This document shows, piece after piece, positions 1 to 10,723 of a stretch of DNA of 64,000 nucleotides (positions are counted from its first letter, which is position 1; every line of letters starts with the position of its first letter). This DNA is from Hanstruepera marina (GTDB taxonomy: Bacteria > Bacteroidota > Bacteroidia > Flavobacteriales > Flavobacteriaceae). The DNA lies in the NCBI RefSeq assembly GCF_019880635.1, contig NZ_JAINVX010000001.1:1220001-1284000 (forward strand), in the 5' to 3' direction. The translations under genes were made by a program, and so were the position numbers. The notes under the pieces were generated by a model, which saw only the letters and a list, made by a program, of their open reading frames with translations, did not search any database and had not been told where the DNA came from.

Positions 1-495
<495 letters not shown>

Positions 496-586
496 TGTAC
501 GGCCGTTCTTTTTATAGGTACAACAAACTAATCATGTAGACTTTTCAATATGTCAACAATATACGGACCGAGCGTCCGAAAGACTT

Positions 587-693
587 AAGGTGGTTATAGC
601 GACGGGGCTCACCTCTTACCATTCCGAACAGAGTAGTTAAGCCCGTTAGCGCCGATGGTACTGCACTCGTGGGAGAGTAGGTCGCCGCCTTTT
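587..693 (+). rRNA. 5S ribosomal RNA
   Basis: About 107 bases with the Bacteroidota 5S pattern: AAGGTGGTTATAGCGACGGGG at the 5' end, CCGAACAGAGTAGTTAAGCCC in the middle, and GAGAGTAGGTCGCCGCC pairing back to the start. It follows the 23S gene in the usual 16S-23S-5S order. A small hairpin (CGGAC 564-568 with GTCCG 574-578) sits in the 23S-5S spacer, and an intrinsic terminator follows directly. End positions are good to a few bases. Confidence 0.95.
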
Positions 694-696
694 TTG

Positions 697-732
697 AAAA
701 CCCTTTCATTGCATAGATGAAAGGGTTTTTTG
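697..732 (+). terminator. Intrinsic terminator of the rrn operon
   Basis: AAAACCCTTTCAT pairs with ATGAAAGGGTTTT around a 7-base loop, followed by a T run. It starts within 5 bases of the end of 5S rRNA, so it ends the ribosomal RNA transcript. Confidence 0.93.
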
Positions 733-826
733 TTTTGGGGGTGTAAGGTTTATTGCTTTTAAAGACTAATTGAGGAAATTTAATTATATTACATACTTAT
801 AAATTTCTGTTTCATAAAATCTTTGC

Positions 827-1327
827 ATGAATACACTAATTAAAGCTAATTTAAAAACTCTTCAGAAGGCTTCATTTTTATTGTCCAATTTATCCAATAC
901 CATATTAACCGATAAATCTATTTCCCCATATTATTCAAGTGTTGGCTCACATATTAGGCATGTACTTGATTTTTACGATTGTATTTTGAAGCCTATACAG
1001 GTTTTTGATTTGACTGCTAGATGTCGAAATATTGATGTGGAATCCAACTGTGAAGCAGCATTAACTTATTTAGAAGTCTTAAAAAATAAGCTTAAAAACC
1101 TTGAGAATGTTGATTTAAAAAAAGAGGTTGTAGTATTAGATGATTTGGGAATTGGTAAAGTAGAGATAGTTTATACGTATTCGGCTTTATTAGCTCAAGC
1201 AAATAGCCATGCAATTCATCACTACGCTATAATTAATTATATATTGGATGGGATGAAAATTACTATAAACGATGCAGATTTTGGATATAATCCCACAACA
1301 CCTAAACAGTCAGTTAATTTGAATTAA
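827..1327 (+). CDS. DinB-like protein (putative metal-binding four-helix protein)
   Basis: A 166-residue soluble protein of predicted helical make-up. Conserved-looking histidines lie in GSHIRHVLDFYD (about residues 41-52) and in a later NSHAIHHYAIINY segment (about 129-141). This spacing of an early His and a late HxxxHH-type motif is what the DinB/YfiT-like superfamily uses to bind a divalent metal. Substrate and reaction are unknown for most members; some are thiol-dependent transferases. The ATG has a TTTG two bases upstream but no good ribosome site. The gene runs towards the DUF6095 gene, and the two 3' ends overlap by 14 bases. Family assignment is moderately sure; function is not. Confidence 0.7.
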   Translation: MNTLIKANLKTLQKASFLLSNLSNTILTDKSISPYYSSVGSHIRHVLDFYDCILKPIQVFDLTARCRNIDVESNCEAALTYLEVLKNKLKNLENVDLKKEVVVLDDLGIGKVEIVYTYSALLAQANSHAIHHYAIINYILDGMKITINDADFGYNPTTPKQSVNLN

Positions 1328-1547
1328 ACATACTGTCAAGTATTGTTTTAAGCCCTTTAAAAGCTATAATAATAGCCGATAAGCAAATTAATATACCTAT
1401 AATTAATATTGGAATAAATAAAGGCTTTTCTTGATTGCTAAATGCTATATAAATTAATGTGGGACCAAAAAACATACATAATAGGGAAATAGCCATTTTT
1501 TTAAGGCCTTTAATCAAAACTTCTTTGTCTGTATGTTTAGTTTCCAT
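1314..1547 (-). CDS. DUF6095-type small membrane protein
   Basis: A 77-residue protein with a charged N-terminus (METKHTDKEVLIKG) and two hydrophobic segments, about residues 18-36 and 43-66, so probably a two-span inner-membrane protein. From memory it matches DUF6095 proteins of Flavobacteriia, which are often found directly after murQ; nothing is known of their role. The start overlaps the end of murQ by 11 bases, so the two are translated from one message. The 3' end overlaps the convergent DinB-like gene by 14 bases. Confidence 0.72.
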   Translation of the reverse strand: METKHTDKEVLIKGLKKMAISLLCMFFGPTLIYIAFSNQEKPLFIPILIIGILICLSAIIIAFKGLKTILDSMFNSN

Positions 1548-2355
1548 TTTGATAATTTTCGATAGCTAAACGAACACTTCCAAATTTGTTTAATAATAAA
1601 TTTGCATCTTTGTACGAGACATTCAGTTCTTTCATCAGCATTTTTGTGCCTCTATCTACCAATTTATTATTACTTAATTGCATATCAACCATTTTATTTC
1701 CTTTAACTTTTCCGAGTTGAATCATTACAGAGGTCGATATCATATTAAGAACCAATTTTTGAGCTGTTCCTGCTTTCATACGGGAACTTCCGGTTACGAA
1801 CTCAGGACCTACAATGACTTCAATTGGAAATTTAGCCGTTTTAGATAAGGGACTGTTATGATTGCAAGTAATACAACCCGTAATAATATTATTGTTATTA
1901 CACATTTTAAGCCCACCTATTACATAGGGTGTAGTACCGGAGGCAGCAATACCAATTACAACATCATTGGAATTTATATTATATTCTTTTAAGTCTTGCC
2001 AAGCTTGAGATTCGGAATCTTCGGCAAACTCTACAGCTTTTCTAATGGCATTGTCGCCACCAGCTATTAATCCAATAACAAGATTATAATCTACACCAAA
2101 AGTTGGAGGGCATTCTGAAGCATCAACTATACCCAAACGTCCACTAGTACCAGCACCAATGTAAAACAAGCGACCCCCATCTTGCATTTTTGCTACAACC
2201 TGAAAAACTAATTGCTCTATTTGTGGAATAGCTTTTTCAACAGCAAGTGGCACAGTTTTATCTTCATTATTGATGTTTATCAATAACTCGGAAACCGTCA
2301 TGTTTTCCAGAAAGTCGTAATTAGAATCTTGTTCTGTGGTTTTTGTAAAATCCAT
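1537..2355 (-). CDS. murQ: N-acetylmuramic acid 6-phosphate etherase
   Basis: MurQ cleaves the lactyl ether of MurNAc-6-phosphate to give GlcNAc-6-phosphate and D-lactate, a cytoplasmic step in recycling of wall sugar. The 272-residue protein has a SIS-type sugar-phosphate fold with GAGTSGRLGIVDASECPPTFG around residues 69-89, the family signature, and later GSSRMKAGTAQKL. I chose the ATG at 2355 (MDFTKTTEQ). A longer in-frame start at 2439 would add 28 unusual residues and overlap the upstream lipoprotein gene by 56 bases, whereas 2355 leaves a normal 28-base gap. No kinase (MurK, AmgK) or MurNAc transporter lies beside it here. Confidence 0.95.
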   Translation of the reverse strand: MDFTKTTEQDSNYDFLENMTVSELLININNEDKTVPLAVEKAIPQIEQLVFQVVAKMQDGGRLFYIGAGTSGRLGIVDASECPPTFGVDYNLVIGLIAGGDNAIRKAVEFAEDSESQAWQDLKEYNINSNDVVIGIAASGTTPYVIGGLKMCNNNNIITGCITCNHNSPLSKTAKFPIEVIVGPEFVTGSSRMKAGTAQKLVLNMISTSVMIQLGKVKGNKMVDMQLSNNKLVDRGTKMLMKELNVSYKDANLLLNKFGSVRLAIENYQNGN

Positions 2356-2383
2356 ATGTCCAAAAATACAGATTTTATAGTAT

Positions 2384-3202
2384 TTACTCTTGAACTGTAT
2401 AAATAATTTCTGATACTTCGGATAGTCTAAAATAACCAAGAGGATAATTGTCTGGATTTGTTGTATTTATGCAATTTCCTCTAACAGTAGCTGGCTGGGT
2501 TTCGAATGGCCCACCACCTCCACCAGTTTGTTGAAGCAAAAGAAACATAAACTCATAGAACCGTTCTGATACTCCATGATTCCTTATTATAACTTCATCA
2601 TTTGGATTTAAATCTTCTTCAACATAGAAACCAAAAATTAAATTTCCATTGACAAATTCATCTTTAAATGTATCAAGTGTTGGCGTTACAGGAATACTTG
2701 GTATAAATTCAAAGAAATAGTAATTTTCTTCATTTACTGGATCGGTGAAAAAAGCTTTTATTTCTGTTTCCTCACCTGTAAACCCACCTTCTAAATTTTG
2801 CTCTACGTATTCCAATTCAGAAACTCCCAAAAGAGTTTCAGTGCCTGTATATGTTTCATTGTTGTATATTATGGTGAGCTCATACTCTTGATTAATTATA
2901 GGTACAAAATTTGAATTTTCATAAATACCGCTACTTCCATTTTCAATAAAATTGTAAACAGTATTACTCTCATCAGTAATATAAACTTGAGCATCATTGG
3001 CAGGAGGAACCGATTCGTTAAAAAAAGGAGCTGTTAAAGTTAATTTTATTGATTGATCGTTTCCAGAAGTACCTTTAAACCAATTTATCGAAGCGTCAAT
3101 TACTAATCTTGGTTCAGATGTAGGTACATCAACATCAATCACATCTTCGCATGTAAATAAAGTTAAACTGAATACTAATAGGACAATATGTTTAATTTTC
3201 AT
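2384..3202 (-). CDS. DUF4249 outer-membrane lipoprotein, partner of the upstream TonB receptor
   Basis: A 272-residue lipoprotein. The signal peptide ends in the lipobox LTLFTC, with Cys18 as the lipidated residue, followed by acidic EDVIDVDVP. The rest is predicted beta-rich and matches DUF4249 proteins of Bacteroidota, which pair with TonB-dependent receptors and are presumed to be surface or periplasmic accessory subunits. A glycine run (TGGGGGP, about residues 225-231) is probably a loop. It starts 5 bases after the receptor's stop codon, so the two are co-transcribed. The substrate cannot be read from the sequence. Confidence 0.85.
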   Translation of the reverse strand: MKIKHIVLLVFSLTLFTCEDVIDVDVPTSEPRLVIDASINWFKGTSGNDQSIKLTLTAPFFNESVPPANDAQVYITDESNTVYNFIENGSSGIYENSNFVPIINQEYELTIIYNNETYTGTETLLGVSELEYVEQNLEGGFTGEETEIKAFFTDPVNEENYYFFEFIPSIPVTPTLDTFKDEFVNGNLIFGFYVEEDLNPNDEVIIRNHGVSERFYEFMFLLLQQTGGGGGPFETQPATVRGNCINTTNPDNYPLGYFRLSEVSEIIYTVQE

Positions 3203-3207
3203 AATAA

Positions 3208-5583
3208 TTAGAATTTGAAATTATATGAAATAGAAGGCACTATGCCAAAAATAGATAATCTTACAGCTTCGTTTACACCAGTATCCCTATTTTCCTGAAA
3301 TTGAATTGATGCTGCATTACGTCTGTTATAGACATTGTAAATTCCAAATACCCATTCGCCTTGCCAACCTTTGATTTTTTCAGGTTTAGGGACATAGGTA
3401 GCCGAAATATCCAATCGGTTATATGCTGGTAATCGGTTTTCATTTCTTAATCCATAATTGGGTATTGATATGCCATTATATTCATATTGGGCATTTGGAT
3501 ATGTTACAGGTTGACCCGTTTGGAAAATAAAATTGGCATTAAAGCGCCATTTTTTATTAAAATCATAACTGCCAGTAAAAGACAAATCATGGGTTTTATC
3601 ATAAGGTGTACTATACCACTCACCATTGTTAATACCTGGTTCAACAGAAGTTCTTCCTGGTGTTCGCTGTTCAGATTTTGAAAGCGTATAAGCAATCCAA
3701 CCTTTAAAGCGGCCTTCATTTTTTCTGAATAAGATTTCTAAACCATAAGCTCTAGCTTCACCATTTAATATAACTTGCTCTATGGCGTCATTGGCAATTA
3801 AATCAGCTCCATCTATATAATCAATTCTGTTTTCAACTTTTTTATAGAACGTTTCAAGTTCCAATGAATACATATTGTCTTTAAAATTCCTGAAATATCC
3901 TAAAGCAACTTGATCTAAAATTTGTGGCTCAATGTATTTACCACTGGGAGCCCAAACATCTAAAGGCGTTGGAGAGTTTGTATTAGATATAAGGCTTAAA
4001 TATTGGCTTAAACGGTTGTAACTTGCTTTTATAGATGAATTATTGTTTAACTCATACGCTAAAGCGGCACGTGGCTCAAGGTTTCCAAATGATTTAATGA
4101 TATCACTTCTACTGTAAGTTTCAGTTCCAATAGGTTCAGCTTTTTCATAAACTTGTAATTCCTGATTGAAATTTACGGCTTGATTGTTTTCATATATATT
4201 TAATTCATCTTGACCTAAACGCAAGAAAGAACTGTATCGTAAACCATAAGAAGCCATTAATCTATTGGTTAACTTATGTTCCACATCTAGATATATAGCG
4301 TTTTCAAAAGCATATTTGTCGATTAGTTTGTCCGCATTTATTCCAGAATCTGATGATGAAGGTGTAATTTCTCCAGGATTAAACTTATGGTATATACTAT
4401 TTAAGCCGTACTGTAGTTTTATTTTATCACTTACATAGTGTTTAAAATCATATTTTACATTGAAATTACGAATTCCGGAATCCCAATTAAACCCTACAAA
4501 GTCAAGTCTTAAGCCATAATAGTAATCAGAGTATATAAGTGAAAGGTTTGAAAACAATTTATCAGAAAAAAGATGGTTCCATCTAAAATTTAACACAGTA
4601 TTTCCATACGTATTTTTAAAACTTTCGTTCAGGCTGAATACATCACGCCCAAAATATCCAGACAGGTAAACATTATTATTCTGATTAAGCTTGTAACTTA
4701 TTTTGGTGTTTAAATCGTAGAAGTAGGCTTTGTTTTCAACTTCAAAAAGTGGTAAAAATAAATGAGCGTATGTGGCTCTTCCTGCCAATAAAAAAGAGCC
4801 TTGTCCTTTATTTATTGGGCCTTCAGCCAAAAGTCTACTAGATATTAAGCCAATTCCGCCATTCATATGAAACTTATTGCTGTTTCCTTCTTTTTGGTAA
4901 ATATCCAAAACCGAAGAAACACGACCGCCATATCGTGCAGGAATACCCCCTTTATAGAGTTTTAAATCTTTTATGGCATCGGGATTGAAAACCGAAAAGA
5001 AACCGAATAAATGTGATGAATTATAAATAGTTGCTTCATCCAGCAATATTAGATTTTGATCTGCAGCTCCACCACGAACATTAAATCCAGAAGCACCTTC
5101 ACCAGCTGTAGTAACTCCAGGTAGAAGGGTAATGGCTTTAATAACATCAGCTTCTCCAAAAACTACAGGTATTTGCTTTATGGTATTAGCCGTTAGTGAA
5201 TTGATGCTCATTTGTGGTTTTCTAATGTTGAGTTTTTCAACATTTTCTTTAATTATGACTTCATCAAGACTTTCAACAGATTCTGATAAGCTGAAATTTT
5301 TGGTAAGACTTTCATTTAGGTCTACAGTTTCTGAAAAATCTTGATAGCCTAAATAGCTAACAATTAATTTATACGAACCTTTTGGTAAGGTTATGGAGTA
5401 AAAGCCATATTCGTTTGTCGTAGCTCCAGTAGATAGTTCTGGGAATAAGATGTTGACTCCAATTAATGTTTCATTATTGTTAGAATCTGAAACTACACCA
5501 CTTAATGTTACTTTTTCTTGAGCTAATACGAAATGGTTTGAAAACCAAAATAGGCAAAGTAGACCTAAAATACGTAGATTCAT
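3208..5583 (-). CDS. TonB-dependent outer-membrane receptor with N-terminal carboxypeptidase-like domain
   Basis: A 791-residue outer-membrane protein. Order: signal peptide (about 1-21), a carboxypeptidase-D regulatory-like beta sandwich (about 25-105, VTLSGVVSDSNNNETLIGVNI), a plug domain (about 125-230, with GASGFNVRGGAADQNLILLD), then a 22-strand barrel ending in the aromatic SYNFKF. This matches the FecA/CirA-like receptors of Bacteroidota that pair with DUF4249 rather than with SusD. It imports an unknown ligand using the TonB-ExbBD proton-motive system. It is first of a four-gene minus-strand unit (receptor, DUF4249, murQ, DUF6095). The link to murQ may hint at a wall or amino-sugar ligand, but this is only an inference. 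Confidence 0.92.
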   Translation of the reverse strand: MNLRILGLLCLFWFSNHFVLAQEKVTLSGVVSDSNNNETLIGVNILFPELSTGATTNEYGFYSITLPKGSYKLIVSYLGYQDFSETVDLNESLTKNFSLSESVESLDEVIIKENVEKLNIRKPQMSINSLTANTIKQIPVVFGEADVIKAITLLPGVTTAGEGASGFNVRGGAADQNLILLDEATIYNSSHLFGFFSVFNPDAIKDLKLYKGGIPARYGGRVSSVLDIYQKEGNSNKFHMNGGIGLISSRLLAEGPINKGQGSFLLAGRATYAHLFLPLFEVENKAYFYDLNTKISYKLNQNNNVYLSGYFGRDVFSLNESFKNTYGNTVLNFRWNHLFSDKLFSNLSLIYSDYYYGLRLDFVGFNWDSGIRNFNVKYDFKHYVSDKIKLQYGLNSIYHKFNPGEITPSSSDSGINADKLIDKYAFENAIYLDVEHKLTNRLMASYGLRYSSFLRLGQDELNIYENNQAVNFNQELQVYEKAEPIGTETYSRSDIIKSFGNLEPRAALAYELNNNSSIKASYNRLSQYLSLISNTNSPTPLDVWAPSGKYIEPQILDQVALGYFRNFKDNMYSLELETFYKKVENRIDYIDGADLIANDAIEQVILNGEARAYGLEILFRKNEGRFKGWIAYTLSKSEQRTPGRTSVEPGINNGEWYSTPYDKTHDLSFTGSYDFNKKWRFNANFIFQTGQPVTYPNAQYEYNGISIPNYGLRNENRLPAYNRLDISATYVPKPEKIKGWQGEWVFGIYNVYNRRNAASIQFQENRDTGVNEAVRLSIFGIVPSISYNFKF

Positions 5584-5610
5584 TCAGAACAATTTTGTAC
5601 TAAAATTATA

Positions 5611-5639
5611 AAAAAAAGCTCCTGATTAGGAGCTTTTTT
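5611..5639 (-). terminator. Intrinsic terminator of icd
   Basis: AGCTCCT and AGGAGCT pair around GATT, flanked by long A and T runs, 14 bases after the icd stop codon. It separates icd from the downstream TonB receptor gene on the same strand. The near-symmetric A/T flanks would let it work in both directions. Confidence 0.9.
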
Positions 5640-5653
5640 GATAAACTTTATAT

Positions 5654-7918
<2,265 letters not shown>

Positions 7919-7928
7919 TTAAGAATTG

Positions 7929-7936
7929 CAAATATA
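7929..7936 (-). promoter_or_regulatory. Probable icd promoter, -7 element
   Basis: On the minus strand this reads TATATTTG, a full match to the Bacteroidota -7 consensus TAnnTTTG. A TTA lies 21 bases further upstream where TTG is expected. Transcription should start about 7 bases downstream, giving a leader of roughly 40 bases. Confidence 0.65.
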
Positions 7937-8029
7937 GCAAATAATTGAGGATTTTTGTAAATGAGATATTGATTTGAGGTCTTATATTATTTTTTTAAAT
8001 GGAAATTTTTTGAGAAAAATGTGATATAA

Positions 8030-8602
8030 TTACTCAATGACAATTTTGAATGTGTTCAACAGCGACAAAGCACCTTCCTTTGAGAATTTTGCGCATTTCA
8101 CATTGTTGGTTTCTGGATTTATGTCAAAATTGGAAGCTTTTGTCAAATCGGCTTTTTCTAGATTAGTATTGTCAAATGTAGCCTGCTTTAAATCGGTATG
8201 ATCAAAACATGATTTTGATAAGTTGGCATTGGTAAAATCCACTTTTTCTAAAATACAATGGCTAAAGCGTGTTTGATTTAGGTTTTTATTATAAAATGAA
8301 GAAAAACTAAATATAGAATGATGGGCCTCAAAAGAAAAAAGAAAATCACTAAACTCGTAGAAATTAATTCCTAAAAGCTTACAATGTGAAAACAGAACAT
8401 CTTTAAAAGTGGCGTCCTTAACTTTAATGCCACTTAAGTTACAGTCCTTAAATTGACAATCGGTAAAAGATACGGCAGATAGATATGAATCTGTGAAATC
8501 ACAATTAATAAAGATGCAGTTGTCATATTCAGCTTTGGTAAGGTTTTCTTTCCGATAGTCTTTTTTATCAAATGTCTTATCGGCAATAAAAGGGATGGAC
8601 AT
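8030..8602 (-). CDS. Pentapeptide-repeat protein
   Basis: A 190-residue protein with about 25 tandem A(D/N)LXX-like pentapeptides, for example CIFINCDFTDSYLSAVSFTD near residue 30 and VDFTNANLSKSCFDHTDLKQ near 120, which should fold as a right-handed quadrilateral beta helix. Related Bacteroidota proteins are annotated only as pentapeptide-repeat proteins, and the Qnr/MfpA gyrase-protecting proteins share the fold, but fold alone does not show gyrase binding. I chose the ATG at 8602 (MSIPFIADKTFDKKDY); an in-frame ATG at 8662 would add a hydrophobic stretch and run into the terminator region upstream. No signal peptide, so cytoplasmic. It stands alone. Confidence 0.85.
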   Translation of the reverse strand: MSIPFIADKTFDKKDYRKENLTKAEYDNCIFINCDFTDSYLSAVSFTDCQFKDCNLSGIKVKDATFKDVLFSHCKLLGINFYEFSDFLFSFEAHHSIFSFSSFYNKNLNQTRFSHCILEKVDFTNANLSKSCFDHTDLKQATFDNTNLEKADLTKASNFDINPETNNVKCAKFSKEGALSLLNTFKIVIE

Positions 8603-8646
8603 GTTTTGTTTTTTGTAAACGATAAAGATACAAAACCAATAATTAG

Positions 8647-8699
8647 AAAAAACAAAAGCCATATCACTTCAGATGTACACCTGATATTGATATGGCTTT
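8647..8699 (-). terminator. Strong intrinsic terminator upstream of the pentapeptide gene
   Basis: AAAGCCATATCA (8655-8666) pairs with TGATATGGCTTT (8688-8699), and inner TCAG (8669-8672) with CTGA (8681-8684). On the minus strand the stem is followed by TTTTGTTTTTTC, while on the plus strand only short T runs follow, so minus-strand use is better. No protein gene precedes it on that strand after the rplS terminator, which implies a separate transcript in 8700-9250. Confidence 0.75.
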
Positions 8700-8985
8700 C
8701 TTTGAAATTAGTTTTGCGTGATCTAGATACTATTGCTACTATCTGGGTTAAATTGCTTCAACCTTTTCAATTCAAGCTAAACTAACTCAAATGAAACATT
8801 TTGTTAACTGCAACTTTCAAAATGTATTGACCTGTTGCTAAAATGTTCCGTTTAATTGCTTTTCTTGATGTTTTGTCTGTTTACCCGCCAGTTTTCATGG
8901 TTTGCAACTTTCAAAACATTGTCTCGTCAACAGGCTATCACTTTCGGTCTCACCTATATTTAGAAACTTTCCACTTAAACGGCTA
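8700..8985 (-). ncRNA. Candidate structured non-coding RNA (unidentified)
   Basis: This stretch has no open frame longer than about ten codons on the minus strand, yet ends at a strong terminator. Two hairpins share the 14-base segment TTTTGAAAGTTGCA. One stem is 8868-8875 with 8912-8919 (ATGTTTTG/CAAAACAT). The other is 8796-8803 with 8818-8825 (ACATTTTG/CAAAATGT). Their stems differ at two positions but stay fully paired. Longer pairings CCTGTTG/CAACAGG (8831-8837 with 8928-8934) and CCGTTTAA/TTAAACGG (8848-8855 with 8975-8982) cross each other as a pseudoknot would. I could not match it to RNase P RNA, tmRNA, SRP RNA or 6S RNA by their conserved cores. The 5' end is not defined. Confidence 0.35.
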
Positions 8986-9253
8986 CCATCTGCCTAAACA
9001 TACAGTACGTTTTTAAGCTTCATGATTTTTTAGTTAAACATGCTTACACATGCTACCTCAAAACCTCAAAAAACAATTTATGATAAAGAACGTTACTTTA
9101 CTGGAATTAAAGACTAATTTGTTATTTTCAAACGAAAACCAACCGAAGTTGTTCCTTAATCCTTCTGCTAATATAGGACAGCTTTTTAAAATTCCAAATT
9201 TTTTAAGCTATTAGATATCAACTGTTTATAAACTTAAGTTATTAACTTTTGTT
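8986..9253. other. Gene-free stretch, nothing recognised
   Basis: A low-GC intergenic sequence between the candidate RNA and the rplS terminator. I see no open frame of useful length, no tRNA shape, no clear TAnnTTTG element on the minus strand and no repeats. If the candidate RNA is real, its promoter and 5' end should lie here. Confidence 0.5.
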
Positions 9254-9284
9254 AATAAAAAAAGCCCTGTAAAAGCAGGGCTTT
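9254..9284 (-). terminator. Intrinsic terminator of rplS
   Basis: AAAGCCCTG (9261-9269) pairs with CAGGGCTTT (9276-9284); on the minus strand a run of T follows. It lies 21 bases after the rplS stop codon. Confidence 0.92.
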
Positions 9285-9304
9285 CCAACGTTATCAACTA
9301 ATTA

Positions 9305-9658
9305 TTAACGTTTCATGCTTTCTTTAATTCTTGCTTTCTTACCAGTCAAGCCTCTGAAGTAATAGATACGTGCTCTACGTACGCTACCACGTTTGTTAAC
9401 TTCAACTTTTTGCAATGCTGGCATGTTTACTGGGAAAATACGTTCAACTCCAATAGTTCCAGACATTTTTCTAATGGTAAATGTTTCAGAAGATCCTGTA
9501 CCTCTTCTTTGAATTACAACACCTCTAAAAAACTGTGTACGGGTTTTATTACCTTCCTTAATTTCGTAATAAACCGTAATTGTATCTCCAGCGCTAAACT
9601 CTGGAAAATCTTTTCTTGTTACAAACTCGTCTTGTACAAATTTTACTAAAGATTCCAT
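9305..9658 (-). CDS. rplS: 50S ribosomal protein L19
   Basis: L19 sits at the 30S-50S interface of the ribosome. The 117-residue length and the sequence are typical: FSAGDTITVYYEIKEGNKTRTQFFRGVVIQRRGTG, then FTIRKMSGTIGVERIFP, and a basic end with RRARIYYFRGLTGKKARIKE. It lies 183 bases downstream of trmD on the same strand, the order found in most bacteria, but has its own -7 element at 9733-9740 and its own terminator. Confidence 0.98.
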   Translation of the reverse strand: MESLVKFVQDEFVTRKDFPEFSAGDTITVYYEIKEGNKTRTQFFRGVVIQRRGTGSSETFTIRKMSGTIGVERIFPVNMPALQKVEVNKRGSVRRARIYYFRGLTGKKARIKESMKR

Positions 9659-9732
9659 ATCTTTAAATTTAAATAGAATTAATTCGAAACAACATTCACG
9701 ATTCTCGCCAGAGGTTAACCCGAAATTGGGTG

Positions 9733-9740
9733 CAAAGATA
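9733..9740 (-). promoter_or_regulatory. Probable rplS promoter, -7 element
   Basis: The minus strand reads TATCTTTG, a match to TAnnTTTG. The start site would fall about 68 bases before the ATG, giving a long leader in which AACCTCTGGCGAGAATCGTG-like sequence could fold. No clear -33 TTG at the normal distance. Confidence 0.5.
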
Positions 9741-9841
9741 ATTAAAAAGTTGCAAGTTAAAAGTGAAAAGTCAAAAAGTTTTGTCCTCGTTACTTACCGA
9801 CGGTTAACACTGGTAGACTTGAACTGACGCCATAATTTAGT

Positions 9842-10519
9842 TTATTCATCCAATAAATCAGGACGTCTTTCATGGGTTCTCTTGTAGGCCTGATCTTCCC
9901 GCCATTTTTCAATTTCTGGAAAATTACCGCTAAACAACACTTCTGGAACGTCCCAACCATTGTAACTGCGTGGTCTGGTATAAATAGGTGGCGCCAATAA
10001 ATTATCTTGAAACGAATCGGTAAGGGCAGAGGTTTCATTGCCCAAAACCCCTGGAATTAATCTAATAACGGCATCGCACAATACGGCCGCGCCCAATTCG
10101 CCTCCTGAAAGCACAAAATCGCCAATGGAGATTTCACGGGTAATAAAATGGTCGCGAACACGTTGGTCAACGCCTTTATAATGGCCACATAAAATTATGA
10201 TATTTTCTTTAAGTGATAACTGATTGGCTATGCCTTGATTTAGAGTTTCGCCATCAGGTGTCATGTAGATAATCTCATCATAGTCACGTTCGGCTTTTAA
10301 ACCAGAAATACATTTGTCTATAGGCTCAATCATCATGACCATGCCTGCACCACCACCAAACTGGTAATCGTCTACCGATTTATAATTGTCCGTAGTATAA
10401 TCCCGAAGGTTATGAAAATGCACTTCTACCAAGTTGGCCTCAATGGCGCGTTTCAAAATAGAAGCCTCAAACGGACTTTGTAATAGTTCGGGTAAAACGG
10501 TAATAATATCTATGCGCAT
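9842..10519 (-). CDS. trmD: tRNA (guanine-N1-)-methyltransferase, position 37
   Basis: TrmD puts a methyl group from S-adenosylmethionine on G37 of tRNAs, which prevents frameshifting. It is a SPOUT-fold dimer with a trefoil knot. The 225-residue protein shows the N-terminal [24 protein letters not shown] (about 52-62), the knot segment [13 protein letters not shown] (about 109-121), and [13 protein letters not shown] (about 129-141). Start is the ATG at 10519, with TATATTTG 18 bases upstream. Confidence 0.97.
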   Translation of the reverse strand: MRIDIITVLPELLQSPFEASILKRAIEANLVEVHFHNLRDYTTDNYKSVDDYQFGGGAGMVMMIEPIDKCISGLKAERDYDEIIYMTPDGETLNQGIANQLSLKENIIILCGHYKGVDQRVRDHFITREISIGDFVLSGGELGAAVLCDAVIRLIPGVLGNETSALTDSFQDNLLAPPIYTRPRSYNGWDVPEVLFSGNFPEIEKWREDQAYKRTHERRPDLLDE

Positions 10520-10536
10520 AGGCTTGCTTTAGACTG

Positions 10537-10544
10537 CAAATATA
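10537..10544 (-). promoter_or_regulatory. Probable trmD promoter, -7 element
   Basis: The minus strand reads TATATTTG, a full match to the -7 consensus. The predicted start site is about 10 bases before the trmD ATG, so the leader is very short. No -33 TTG at the right spacing. Confidence 0.6.
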
Positions 10545-10625
10545 CTTGAAATGTTTTTGGAATGGTAAGTTTTGTTTTTGGAGTTTCGTTGACGTGTTCG
10601 TGATGATTCCGTTACGGGAAATTCC

Positions 10626-10639
10626 GCAGAAATTTCTGC
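10626..10639. repeat. 14-bp perfect palindrome in the trmD upstream gap
   Basis: GCAGAAATTTCTGC is its own reverse complement. Just before it, TTCCG and CGGGAA also face each other (about 10607-10621). It lies in a 204-base gap between the trmD promoter and the end of the HTH gene. It is not followed by a T run, so it is not a simple terminator. It may be a protein site or chance. Confidence 0.35.
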
Positions 10640-10723
10640 TTAAGAATCAATATAAATGTAAGATTATTTTACCAATTAATATTTAGCTAGCTATGGATTA
10701 TACACGTTGTTGTACGCTGGCTT

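Noticed and set aside
496-586. tRNA in the 23S-5S spacer
   Set aside because: The 90-base spacer shows only one small hairpin and no cloverleaf or T-loop sequence.
8434-8667. Second minus-strand frame of 77 codons over the pentapeptide gene start
   Set aside because: It overlaps the true gene in another frame, has no family features and crosses the terminator region.
8700-9253. RNase P RNA, tmRNA or SRP RNA in the gene-free stretch
   Set aside because: GTGGAAAGTTTC on the minus strand recalls the RNase P core GAGGAAAGTCC, but the partner 3' core ACAGAA and the other conserved boxes are missing; there is no tmRNA tag or tRNA-like end and no SRP GGAAGCAGCC loop.
9790-10038. Minus-strand frame of 82 codons overlapping trmD
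   Set aside because: It is out of frame with trmD and has no recognisable domain or start signal.
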